Below, one piece after another: positions 7,134 to 13,905 of a stretch of DNA of 18,520 nucleotides. The notes under the pieces were generated by a model. The model worked only from the letters and a program-made list of their open reading frames with translations, did no database searches and was not told the origin of the DNA. A program made the position numbers and the translations under genes. The first letter of the stretch is position 1, and each line of letters opens with the position of its first letter. The DNA is from JAVBQJ01 sp045585875. GTDB lineage: Bacteria; Verrucomicrobiota; Lentisphaeria; Victivallales; Victivallaceae. The DNA lies in assembly GCA_045585875.1 (NCBI GenBank), contig JAZMZH010000054.1, forward strand, positions 1-18,520, in the 5' to 3' direction.

Positions 7134-9032
7134 CTATTTTTCAATTTCAAAATCTTCGTTCTTGACCGCGTAGTAATCGACGATGAACTCGACTTCCATC
7201 TCGGTGAGATCCCCGATCTCCGGCTTGGCGTAAGAGGCCCGCTCGGCCAGAGGTTTGCTCTGTTCAATCTCTTCCTCGGAGAGGATCTCCTCCCCGTATT
7301 CATCGTACAACTCGTTGCCGAAACCGGGCGTCATCCCCATTCCCGGCACATTTATGCCTCCGGGAATGGCGGGATTGTTCATCCCGGTGCGGGACGGCCG
7401 TCCGGAAACTCCGCCGGGCATAACGCCCGAACCGGGCATCATCCCGGAAACATCGCCGGAATCGGCCTTCTGCCGGGTACGGCGCCGACTGGTCTTCTCC
7501 TGCGAGCCGGTGCCGTAGGAGGAGCCGTAAGCGTCCGGGACACCCGGCATCACGCTGCTGCCGGAACGCCCGGCGGTGCGGCCGCCGGAATTTGCCCCGG
7601 TCGCGCCGCGTCCGGGATTGGCGCTCGGAACGGTCCCCGGCACCGACGTGCGGGAAGTGCGGGAACTCCCGCTCCCGGGCATCATCCCGGTCATCAAGCC
7701 CGCGCCGCCGGCACGCGAAGAGGCGGCGTCCGCGGTGACAATGCTGACCGTGTCATCGCTGGCGAGGTTCGCCTCCTCCATGATCTCGTGAGCCTCGTCC
7801 ACATAGGTGGACATTTCAATACGCCGGATGATGTAAAATCTGCGCTCGGTCACCGCATCGTTCAAGCGGTGAATGATGCCGAATACACCTGCCATATTGC
7901 TGTAAACCCGGAAGCGGAAACGGAAAACTTTATAATCGCTGTCCTCCTCCTCCAGCTCGATGCGGGAAAATTCCACCAGCGAAGTGATGAGCGGCGGCAG
8001 TTCGTCCTCGGGCACATCCTCCTGACCGGGAACCGGCTTGGGCCGCCTGGGACCGGCGATCCGGACTCCGAGGTCGGCGATGATCTCAAGAATTTCCCCC
8101 ACATACCCGACCTGCTTCTCGGTAGGCAGCGCATCCGGCATGGAGAAAAGACCGGAATCTCCCTCCAGGTCGATTTTATTCTCCATGCAGTACTGAGTGA
8201 GCCACTTCTGCACGTCGGTTATCATCTTGTTCGCTTCGCGGACGTTTCCGGAAAAATCCCTCGGCACGCCGAAAGCGAAGAAAAACACCTCTTCCCGGTT
8301 GTCGTTCCGGATCGGGATATTGGTGTGTTTGGCGGCCTCCGCGGCAAAAGCGTCAAGCGCCATTTCCCAATCGGCCGGGGTCCAATAATAAGGATAAGGA
8401 TCGTCCTCCTCTTCGTCCTCTTCCTCATCCTCATCGTCGTAGCTCCGGCGGACCGGCTTGCTCTTCCGCATCCTGGATTCGCGGAAAAGCCGGAAAAGCA
8501 CCGAATTGTTCATGGCGTCCTCGCGCTTTTCCTCCCAGAAACGCTTGAAATAATCCCGGAAATCCTCTTCCGCCTTGCGATGAGCGATCCTGATGTCCTC
8601 ATCCGTCAGGGTCACCTTGATCCCGGCGGCCGCGGCGTCGCGCTCTTCAAGCGTTTCAAACTCTTCCTCCGCAACAGCCTGCTTCTGCTTTTCGGCGATC
8701 ATCAGTTTTTCAGACTGGTCATAAAGGCCGAGCTTGTCATAGAAACTCTTCAAAGCCGGAAGCAGGGGCTGTCCGAAATACTGTCTGATGTCGTCAAGGC
8801 GACGGTTGTACTCCTGCAGATCAACGCCGAGCACCTGAATATTCTCCTTGGAAGGAGCCGGCTTCTGTTCGGACAATGTTTTGATGGTTCTCTGAAGTTC
8901 TTCGGTTTCGCCGATGGCGATCTGCATGTCTATGTAACGACCGATGGTTATGACCATCATGACCACCATACCGACCAGCGCCACGCTGAAGAAAGAAACC
9001 AGCAGGATATTTCTTTTGATAAATCTGTTCAT
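7134..9032 (-). CDS. PilO-like / Amuc_1100-like inner-membrane pilus alignment protein with low-complexity insert
   Basis: A 632-residue protein with a short cytoplasmic start, one membrane segment (about 9-30), then a coiled-coil-prone periplasmic stretch (about 40-170). An acidic run follows (199-211, almost all Asp/Glu). A globular part (about 215-425) ends with strands VFRFRFRVYS and helix GIIHRLNDAV, which resemble the ferredoxin-like region of PilO. A Gly/Ser/Pro/Met-rich segment (436-573) carries units such as MMPGSG and separates this from a last strand-forming tail (about 605-628). Its position directly after PilM-PilN supports a PilO role: forming the periplasmic alignment subcomplex with PilN. 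Amuc_1100, which has a PilO-like fold, occupies the equivalent place in Akkermansia but is much shorter, so much of the extra length lies in insertions. The ribosome site is weak (AAGAGA); the gene begins 12 bases after the previous stop. Confidence 0.75.
   Translation of the reverse strand: MNRFIKRNILLVSFFSVALVGMVVMMVITIGRYIDMQIAIGETEELQRTIKTLSEQKPAPSKENIQVLGVDLQEYNRRLDDIRQYFGQPLLPALKSFYDKLGLYDQSEKLMIAEKQKQAVAEEEFETLEERDAAAAGIKVTLTDEDIRIAHRKAEEDFRDYFKRFWEEKREDAMNNSVLFRLFRESRMRKSKPVRRSYDDEDEEEDEEEDDPYPYYWTPADWEMALDAFAAEAAKHTNIPIRNDNREEVFFFAFGVPRDFSGNVREANKMITDVQKWLTQYCMENKIDLEGDSGLFSMPDALPTEKQVGYVGEILEIIADLGVRIAGPRRPKPVPGQEDVPEDELPPLITSLVEFSRIELEEEDSDYKVFRFRFRVYSNMAGVFGIIHRLNDAVTERRFYIIRRIEMSTYVDEAHEIMEEANLASDDTVSIVTADAASSRAGGAGLMTGMMPGSGSSRTSRTSVPGTVPSANPGRGATGANSGGRTAGRSGSSVMPGVPDAYGSSYGTGSQEKTSRRRTRQKADSGDVSGMMPGSGVMPGGVSGRPSRTGMNNPAIPGGINVPGMGMTPGFGNELYDEYGEEILSEEEIEQSKPLAERASYAKPEIGDLTEMEVEFIVDYYAVKNEDFEIEK
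7314..7727. repeat. Coding low-complexity segment (Gly/Ser/Pro/Met)
   Basis: Encodes residues 436-573 of the PilO-like protein. MMPGSG occurs twice (about 450 and 531), with related GSSRTSRTSVPG and GVMPGG stretches. It contains the basic patch SRRRTRQK near 515-522. The segment separates the main globular part from a short C-terminal strand region. Confidence 0.7.
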
Positions 9033-9044
9033 GGAGCGTTTCTC

Positions 9045-10988
9045 TTATAAATTAATAGGTTCTTTAAGATGCAGCAATATACGGAATTCAGAAACGTTGG
9101 TGTCCTCCGAACCGATGGAGAATTTGAAGTGTTTGGAATCCTCAAGTTCAAAGGTGTCGGAATTCTTGATATTATCGCGGATGATTTCAAGGGTGCGGTC
9201 ATTTTCCTTGTCAATATAGCTCCAGTGACCGATCACCTCGATATAATCCGTTTCCGCAAGCATCTCATACTCGCCGGGGATGGTGGTCGGCTCCTCATAG
9301 GAATCGCTGCCGCCGAACATGTCTCCGCCGAGTCCGGGCATCCCGCCGGGCATGGTCCCGCCGCTCATGGCTCCTCCTGACACGCCGGACATCCCGCCGC
9401 CGGACATTCCCGCTCCGGGGCCGCCGGGCATACTGCCGGACATTCCCGCTCCGGGGCCGCCGGGCATCCCGCCGCCGAACATCCCGCCGCCCATGCCGGA
9501 ATCTTCGTAAAAAGCCGCCTCAACCGTATCGGCGCCCACCGGCAGAATGGAAGTGAACCACACATTCTCCTTCGGACGGATCTCCTCCAGCTTGTCCATG
9601 AGCTCCAGCCACTTGCCGCGCATTTCAATCAGTTCGTTGATCCGGCCCAGCGCGGCAACCGAACTCTTCAGGTCGCGATCCAGCGCAGTAACCGTTTCGG
9701 CATCCTTTTTGGTGGATTCCACCTGATTCTTGACCGCAGCCACCCGGCTGCGCTCGTAATCCTGCCGCACTCCGGCCACCGCGTAAATCACCATCAGACA
9801 CATGAAGATAAGCACAATGCAAATGTAAAGATACATCCGCTTGGGTTTGAAAGCCTGCTGGAAACGCACCGAACTCGGAAGCAGGGAAATTTCCACCGGG
9901 CAGCTGATGACGTGCCGCAGCCCGAGCCCGACCATGTCCGGGAAAAGCGGCGCATCGGTGAGCAGGCGGTCACGGTCAATCCGGTCGCTCAGGGAAACCA
10001 CCTGAAACACGTTGAGATACTCCACCGGGATGCGGAGTTTCTCATTGAAGAAATGAGGGGCGTAGGGAATAATGGAACTGCCGCCGCAGAGCAGCATGCG
10101 GGCGGGACGGTTGCCGCCGTGCTGGGAGCGCCAGACATTGATGGAGCGGTTCACCTCGCCGTGCAGACGGGTCATGACGTTTCGGGCGATTTTGGAGATG
10201 GTGGCCGCCACCTGCGAATCCGGTTCCTCGTAGGCGCCGCCCAGAGCCACGAAACAGTGGCGGCGCTTCAGCTCTTCGGCATCCTCGAAATTGATGTTGA
10301 ATTCCTTGGCGATCTGCTGGGTTATGGCTTGACCGGCGATGGGAATGGTGCGGGTGAAAATGCGCCCCTTGTCCAAAAACACCAGATTGGCGCAGCGTCC
10401 GCCGATGTTGAGGATAACGTCGCACTGGTCGGTGCCGATGCCGTTGGCCCTGGCGGCATTGAAGAATGAAGTGGGAGAGACCTCTATGGATATGATCTCC
10501 TTGCCGTAATCCTCCACGATGTCGGAAATCGACGTGAGCAGATCCTCCTTTACCGCGACGAAGAGCGCCTCCATCTCGTCTCCCATGCCGGAGCCGTCGT
10601 CGCCGACGGCGGCGTGACGGATGAGCTGGTAGTCCCAGACCACCTCGTTCATGGGATAGGGGACCGTCTGCTTCGCCTCAAATTCGACGATCTGCTCCAT
10701 TTGGGAACGGGTCTCGGTGACCGGAGGCAGATTGCTGAGGCGGGTGAAGAAATTCTGGCCGGAAAGGGAGAGTCTGACTTGTTTGGAGGTGAATTTGCCG
10801 CCGGTCAGGGACGTGCGCATGGCCTCGGAAAAGTCGCGCAGGAAGTCGCTGTCGGAATCGGATATGGGATACTCCAAAAACTCATAATCCAGCAGCTCCA
10901 TACCGCCGTGCTCGTTAAAACTGAATTCGGCCAGCTTCAAACTGCAACCGCCGATATCTATCGCCAACACCGAGTTAGTTCTTGCCAT
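9045..10988 (-). CDS. pilM: PilM-PilN fusion, type IV pilus-type inner-membrane assembly protein
   Basis: A 647-residue protein joining two normally separate proteins. Residues 1-365 are PilM: an actin-like ATPase fold with the phosphate motif AIDIGGCSLKLAEF (9-22), a second motif NIGGRCANLVFLDKG (194-208) and LLCGGSSIIPYA (299-310). Residues 366-371 read EISLLP, matching the INLLP-type N-terminal peptide by which PilN docks on PilM. Then come a membrane segment (385-407), a coiled coil (about 408-470) and a PilN-like ferredoxin fold split by a Gly/Met/Pro-rich insert (498-560) and resuming at YIEVIGHWS (582-590). Fusion would tether the cytoplasmic ring to the periplasmic alignment complex covalently. 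A ribosome site, GGAG, lies 5 bases before the ATG. It begins 42 bases after secG, probably on the same transcript. PilM identity is firm; the PilN half is well supported by motif order. Confidence 0.88.
   Translation of the reverse strand: MARTNSVLAIDIGGCSLKLAEFSFNEHGGMELLDYEFLEYPISDSDSDFLRDFSEAMRTSLTGGKFTSKQVRLSLSGQNFFTRLSNLPPVTETRSQMEQIVEFEAKQTVPYPMNEVVWDYQLIRHAAVGDDGSGMGDEMEALFVAVKEDLLTSISDIVEDYGKEIISIEVSPTSFFNAARANGIGTDQCDVILNIGGRCANLVFLDKGRIFTRTIPIAGQAITQQIAKEFNINFEDAEELKRRHCFVALGGAYEEPDSQVAATISKIARNVMTRLHGEVNRSINVWRSQHGGNRPARMLLCGGSSIIPYAPHFFNEKLRIPVEYLNVFQVVSLSDRIDRDRLLTDAPLFPDMVGLGLRHVISCPVEISLLPSSVRFQQAFKPKRMYLYICIVLIFMCLMVIYAVAGVRQDYERSRVAAVKNQVESTKKDAETVTALDRDLKSSVAALGRINELIEMRGKWLELMDKLEEIRPKENVWFTSILPVGADTVEAAFYEDSGMGGGMFGGGMPGGPGAGMSGSMPGGPGAGMSGGGMSGVSGGAMSGGTMPGGMPGLGGDMFGGSDSYEEPTTIPGEYEMLAETDYIEVIGHWSYIDKENDRTLEIIRDNIKNSDTFELEDSKHFKFSIGSEDTNVSEFRILLHLKEPINL
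9399..9467. repeat. Perfect 33-bp direct repeat, period 36, inside the PilM-PilN insert
   Basis: Bases 9399-9431 recur without any mismatch at 9435-9467. Both copies encode MPGGPGAGMSG, and the 36-base period adds exactly 12 residues. Identity at synonymous positions points to a recent duplication or conversion. Gain or loss of a unit by slippage would keep the frame. Confidence 0.92.
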
Positions 10989-11030
10989 TTTGCTCCGCCG
11001 AATCCTTCCTTGATTTATCCCCGTTCGTCT

Positions 11031-11360
11031 TTAATCACCGAGATTGTTCTGGGGCTGGGGAGGCAGCTCCACCCCGCTCACCGCCACGGCGTCCGCCGCC
11101 GGAACCTCGTCCACCACGCTCTTTTTGGCACGGCCTACCAGCGCCGCAAGAAAAAGAGTCAGCACAAACAGCACGGTCGTCAAAACAACGGTTATCTTAG
11201 TCAGGTGACTGCCGGCATAGGCGCCGAAAACCGACTCACCGATCACCGAGCCTCCGGTACCGAAACCGCCGGATTTGCTGGGCTGCACCAGCACCAAACC
11301 GATCAGTGCCAGGCACACCAGCGCCACCAGCACATAAAGCACACCAGTCCAATTTTCCAT
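11031..11360 (-). CDS. secG: SecG, preprotein translocase subunit
   Basis: A 109-residue protein with two membrane segments (about 5-25 and 53-76). The loop between them carries the SecG hallmark LVLVQPSKSGGFGTGG (22-37). SecG is the small auxiliary subunit of the SecYEG channel and aids protein export across the inner membrane. The C-terminal tail after residue 80 is Pro/Val-rich and poorly conserved, as usual in the family. The ribosome site is weak. The gene has its own promoter at 11451-11479 and is followed 42 bases later by the PilM-PilN gene with no visible terminator, so the export subunit and the pilus-type machine are probably co-transcribed. Confidence 0.93.
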   Translation of the reverse strand: MENWTGVLYVLVALVCLALIGLVLVQPSKSGGFGTGGSVIGESVFGAYAGSHLTKITVVLTTVLFVLTLFLAALVGRAKKSVVDEVPAADAVAVSGVELPPQPQNNLGD

Positions 11361-11450
11361 CTTCAGCCTGTCTTTTCCGTAATTTTTTCACTCCGCATTT
11401 TTCCTCCCGATCCCGGAAATTTTCCGTGAAGAAAAGAAAAATGCAACATA

Positions 11451-11479
11451 CATATACCGCCTCTTGTGAAAAAAGTCAA
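11451..11479 (-). promoter_or_regulatory. Sigma70-type promoter for secG and the secretin operon
   Basis: On the minus strand, TTGACT (11479-11474) and TATATG (11456-11451) are separated by exactly 17 bases. Transcription would begin near 11444, giving an untranslated leader of about 84 bases before secG. This is the only clear promoter I find for the whole minus-strand operon down to 171. Confidence 0.75.
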
Positions 11480-11521
11480 ACGCTTTTTGGCCCTACAACG
11501 CAAAAAAGCTTTAAAATTTTT

Positions 11522-11560
11522 CCGGAAACGGCCCTGTTTCGGAAATAAGACCGTTTCCGG
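11522..11560. terminator. Inverted repeat between tpiA and secG
   Basis: CCGGAAACGG (11522-11531) and CCGTTTCCGG (11551-11560) are perfect reverse complements around a 19-base loop. On the minus strand it lies 10 bases after the tpiA stop, as a terminator should, but the tail reads AAAAATTTTAAAG rather than a pure T-run. On the plus strand it is followed by TCTTTTTTATTTT, which would suit a plus-strand transcript that I cannot identify. Probably a tpiA terminator or a bidirectional one. Confidence 0.5.
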
Positions 11561-11570
11561 GCCGTCTTTT

Positions 11571-12335
11571 TTATTTTCCCAATGCGTTGGCAATCAGTGC
11601 GGAAAACGCGTCCGCCTTCAGCGACGCTCCGCCGATGAGACCGCCGTCGATGTCCGCGCAGGCCACGAGATTGGCGGCGTTGCCGGGGTTCATGCTGCCG
11701 CCGTACTGGATGACGATGCCGGAAGCGACTTCGGCGCCGAAAAGCCGGGCGATCTCGCCGCGGATGAAGGCATGGGCGGCCTCGGCGATCTCGGGAGTGG
11801 CGGTCTTGCCGGTGCCGATGGCCCATACCGGCTCGTAGGCGACGATGACTTTTGCCATGTCGCAGGCGGACAGACCGGCGAAACCGCCGGCGATCTGGGC
11901 GGCGAGGACGGCCTCGGTGCGGTTGCTCTCCCGCTCATTCAGCGTTTCGCCGACGCACACGATAGGCTTGAGGCCGGCGGCCAGAGCGGCTTTAAGGCGC
12001 TTGTTCACAGTCTCGTCGGTTTCTCCGAAATACTGGCGGCGCTCGCTGTGACCGATGATGACGTATTCGACGCCGGTCTCCTTGAGCATGGCGGCGGAAA
12101 TTTCACCGGTGAAGGCCCCGGATTCGGCCCAGTGAATGTTCTGGGCGCCGACCTTGATATTGCTCCCGGCAGCGGCCTCCACCACGGCGGAGATGGTGGT
12201 GAAGGGAGGGCAGACGACGATTTCCACGTCGCCGAAGCCGGCAACAAGGGGCTTCAGGGCGTTTACAAGTTCGCGGCCCTCGGCCGCGGTCTTGTTCATT
12301 TTCCAATTCCCGGCAATGACGAGTTTTCTGGACAT
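11571..12335 (-). CDS. tpiA: Triosephosphate isomerase
   Basis: A 254-residue TIM-barrel enzyme interconverting dihydroxyacetone phosphate and glyceraldehyde 3-phosphate in glycolysis and gluconeogenesis. All active-site elements are present: GNWKMN with N10 and K12, catalytic H96 in IIGHSERR, catalytic E168 in AYEPVWAIGTGK together with flexible loop 6, and phosphate-binding YGGS (211-214). The length is normal for the family. AGGAGG lies 4 bases before the ATG. It has its own promoter in the divergent region shared with thyX. Nothing unusual is seen. Confidence 0.97.
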   Translation of the reverse strand: MSRKLVIAGNWKMNKTAAEGRELVNALKPLVAGFGDVEIVVCPPFTTISAVVEAAAGSNIKVGAQNIHWAESGAFTGEISAAMLKETGVEYVIIGHSERRQYFGETDETVNKRLKAALAAGLKPIVCVGETLNERESNRTEAVLAAQIAGGFAGLSACDMAKVIVAYEPVWAIGTGKTATPEIAEAAHAFIRGEIARLFGAEVASGIVIQYGGSMNPGNAANLVACADIDGGLIGGASLKADAFSALIANALGK

Positions 12336-12379
12336 AATGCCTCCTGATTGTTATTTGCAGAAAAAACCACGATGTTTTT

Positions 12380-12408
12380 AAATTAGCATATTTTCAGTTC
12401 TTTTGCAA
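12380..12408 (-). promoter_or_regulatory. Promoter for tpiA
   Basis: On the minus strand, TTGCAA (12408-12403) and TAATTT (12385-12380) are 17 bases apart. The -10 box is preceded by TGC, an extended -10 element. Transcription would start near 12373, giving a leader of about 38 bases. Confidence 0.65.
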
Positions 12409-12460
12409 AGAGATTGACTGATTTTTCATCTTCTTTTTCAATTTTTTTTCATTCCCGGGA

Positions 12461-12491
12461 TTGCTTTTCGGCGCATCGCGGTTATTATAAT
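12461..12491 (+). promoter_or_regulatory. Promoter for thyX
   Basis: A perfect TATAAT -10 box is at 12486-12491. The -35 is weaker: TTGCTT at 12461-12466 gives a 19-base spacer, and GCTTTT at 12463-12468 would give 17. Start of transcription is expected near 12498, about 30 bases before the ATG. It is divergent from the tpiA promoter with about 53 bases between the -35 boxes. Confidence 0.6.
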
Positions 12492-12527
12492 AGATGTATC
12501 ACGCGCGAGAACAGAAAGGAAATCGCA

Positions 12528-13223
12528 ATGGAACATCTGAATGTACCGCCGGCCAATCATGTGAAAGTCCTCGACGGACAGGGCTGGGTCGGCCTCATCG
12601 ACCATCTCGGCAGCGAAAGCACCATCGTCAACGCCGCCAGGGTCTCATTCGGCAAAATCACCGACAGCATGACTCCCCGGGACGTCAAGCTGCTGGAATA
12701 TCTGATTGAAAACCGCCACACCAGTCCCATGGAGCATCTGGTCTTCACCTTCAGCGTTCACTGTCCCCTCTTCGTCCGCGGGCAATGGCACCGTCACCGG
12801 ACCTGGAGCTACAATGAGATTTCCCGCCGCTACACCGAGATTGATCTGGAATTCTACACCCCGCCCAAACTCCGCCGCCAGGCGGAAAACAACCGCCAGG
12901 CCTCGATTGAGGAAGATGACTTCCCGGAGGGCGAAACCCTGCGCGGCCTGATTTCCGACCACAACCGGACATCGCTCGAGCTGTACGAAAAACTCCTGGC
13001 CGCGGGGGTCTGCCGGGAACAGGCCAGAGGGGTGCTGCCTCAGAATATGATGGTGACTTTCTGGGGGACGGTGGATCTCAGCAATCTCATACACTTCCTG
13101 GAACTCAGGGACAGTCCCCATGCTCAGTGGGAGATCCGGGAGTATGCCAGGGCGATCAAGACGCTCATCGAGCCGGTGGTGCCCAACGTGGCCGCCTATT
13201 TCCGCCGAAAAGGCCAGTGGTGA
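12528..13223 (+). CDS. thyX: FAD-dependent thymidylate synthase ThyX
   Basis: A 231-residue enzyme that makes dTMP from dUMP using methylenetetrahydrofolate and reduced FAD. The diagnostic ThyX motif RHRx7S is present at residues 89-99 (RHRTWSYNEIS), followed by RRY. The later conserved segment CREQARGVLPQ (162-172) is also seen. The start at 12528 has AAAGGA 7 bases upstream; the open frame extends further 5' into the promoter and that part is not coding. ThyX replaces the unrelated ThyA in many bacteria. No ThyA is visible in the window. A GC-rich hairpin 20 bases downstream may end the transcript. Confidence 0.96.
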   Translation: MEHLNVPPANHVKVLDGQGWVGLIDHLGSESTIVNAARVSFGKITDSMTPRDVKLLEYLIENRHTSPMEHLVFTFSVHCPLFVRGQWHRHRTWSYNEISRRYTEIDLEFYTPPKLRRQAENNRQASIEEDDFPEGETLRGLISDHNRTSLELYEKLLAAGVCREQARGVLPQNMMVTFWGTVDLSNLIHFLELRDSPHAQWEIREYARAIKTLIEPVVPNVAAYFRRKGQW

Positions 13224-13242
13224 ACCGCTTGCAGGCGGACGC

Positions 13243-13262
13243 GGGGCGGCCGATCCCGCCCC
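13243..13262 (+). terminator. GC-rich hairpin after thyX
   Basis: GGGGCGG (13243-13249) pairs with CCGCCCC (13256-13262) around six bases. It lies 20 bases after the thyX stop. No T-run follows directly, so termination here is uncertain. Confidence 0.35.
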
Positions 13263-13292
13263 CCCCGTGCATGACCTTTTCGTCGATTAAAT

Positions 13293-13321
13293 TTGCAGAA
13301 ACCGGCAATCGGGTGTATATT
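13293..13321 (+). promoter_or_regulatory. Promoter for the lipoprotein and secretin-like operon
   Basis: TTGCAG (13293-13298) and TATATT (13316-13321) are 17 bases apart. Transcription is expected near 13328, leaving a leader of about 73 bases before the lipoprotein ATG. It lies downstream of the thyX hairpin, so the second secretin locus has its own promoter. Confidence 0.68.
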
Positions 13322-13400
13322 AAAAGGTAATTTTCGCCCCCGGCCGGTTGCGGACGGTATCGTGTCAGGTTTCTGGATTCAGGAGAGTACGGCTTCGATT

Positions 13401-13841
13401 ATGAAAAAAATTTTTGTCAGCGCGGCGATATTCGCTCTCACCTGCATCCTTCCCGGGTGCACTGTCATCAGGGAACTGCCGCCGGAGGCCGCCGCTCCCG
13501 CCGATGCCGAATATGAGATCGGACGCCGTCTGCTGGAGGCCTTCCTCGCGGGCGACGGCGAGGAATTCGTCAGTCTGCTCCCGGAGGAGGCCGCCGAAAA
13601 ATTCGGAGTGAAAGAATTCGAGGCCAGCCGCAAGGCGCTTACGGAATCCCTGGGCGAACCCATAAGTTTCTCCTACGTCACCGAACTGGAACTCCCGATC
13701 TTCACCCCGCATATATGGAAAGTGCGCTTCCGGCGTCGCGACCTCAGATCCGGGGAAACCTTCACCAGCGAAGCCCTGTTCCGGGTTATCACGGGCAAAA
13801 TTGATGACAGAACCATAATCACGGCCTTCCAATTCCTTTAA
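13401..13841 (+). CDS. Small lipoprotein of unknown function (NTF2/DUF3887-like shape)
   Basis: A 146-residue protein with a clean lipoprotein signal: positive start MKK, hydrophobic core, lipobox LPGC with C20 as the lipidated residue. The mature part of about 126 residues has an opening helix (EIGRRLLEAFLAGDGEEFVSL), a second helix and then several alternating strands ending in a conserved-looking strand pair. This pattern resembles NTF2-like or DUF3887-type domains, but I do not recognise a specific family. The ATG at 13401 is used because the signal fits it exactly, although the nearest AGGAG (13381-13385) is 15 bases away, which is long. It is 64 bases upstream of a secretin-like gene with only a weak hairpin between, so a pilotin-like or accessory role is possible but unproven. 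Confidence 0.8.
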   Translation: MKKIFVSAAIFALTCILPGCTVIRELPPEAAAPADAEYEIGRRLLEAFLAGDGEEFVSLLPEEAAEKFGVKEFEASRKALTESLGEPISFSYVTELELPIFTPHIWKVRFRRRDLRSGETFTSEALFRVITGKIDDRTIITAFQFL

Positions 13842-13845
13842 AAAG

Positions 13846-13869
13846 AATCCCCGGCGCCGGCCGGGGATT
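13846..13869 (+). terminator. Hairpin between lipoprotein and secretin-like gene, weak terminator
   Basis: AATCCCCGG (13846-13854) pairs with CCGGGGATT (13861-13869) around six bases. Only TTT precedes GCTT, so it is more likely a partial terminator or processing site that lowers expression of the downstream genes relative to the lipoprotein. I see no convincing separate promoter before 13906. Confidence 0.45.
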
Positions 13870-13905
13870 TGCTTAAAGACACAACATATTAACACAAAGG
13901 ATATT

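Noticed and set aside
171..10988. Complete type IV pilus or type II secretion operon
   Set aside because: No motor ATPase, platform protein, prepilin peptidase or pilin/pseudopilin is present in the window, so only the alignment and channel part can be claimed.
11466..12347. 293-codon plus-strand open frame opposite tpiA
   Set aside because: The minus strand codes for a complete triosephosphate isomerase with all catalytic residues.
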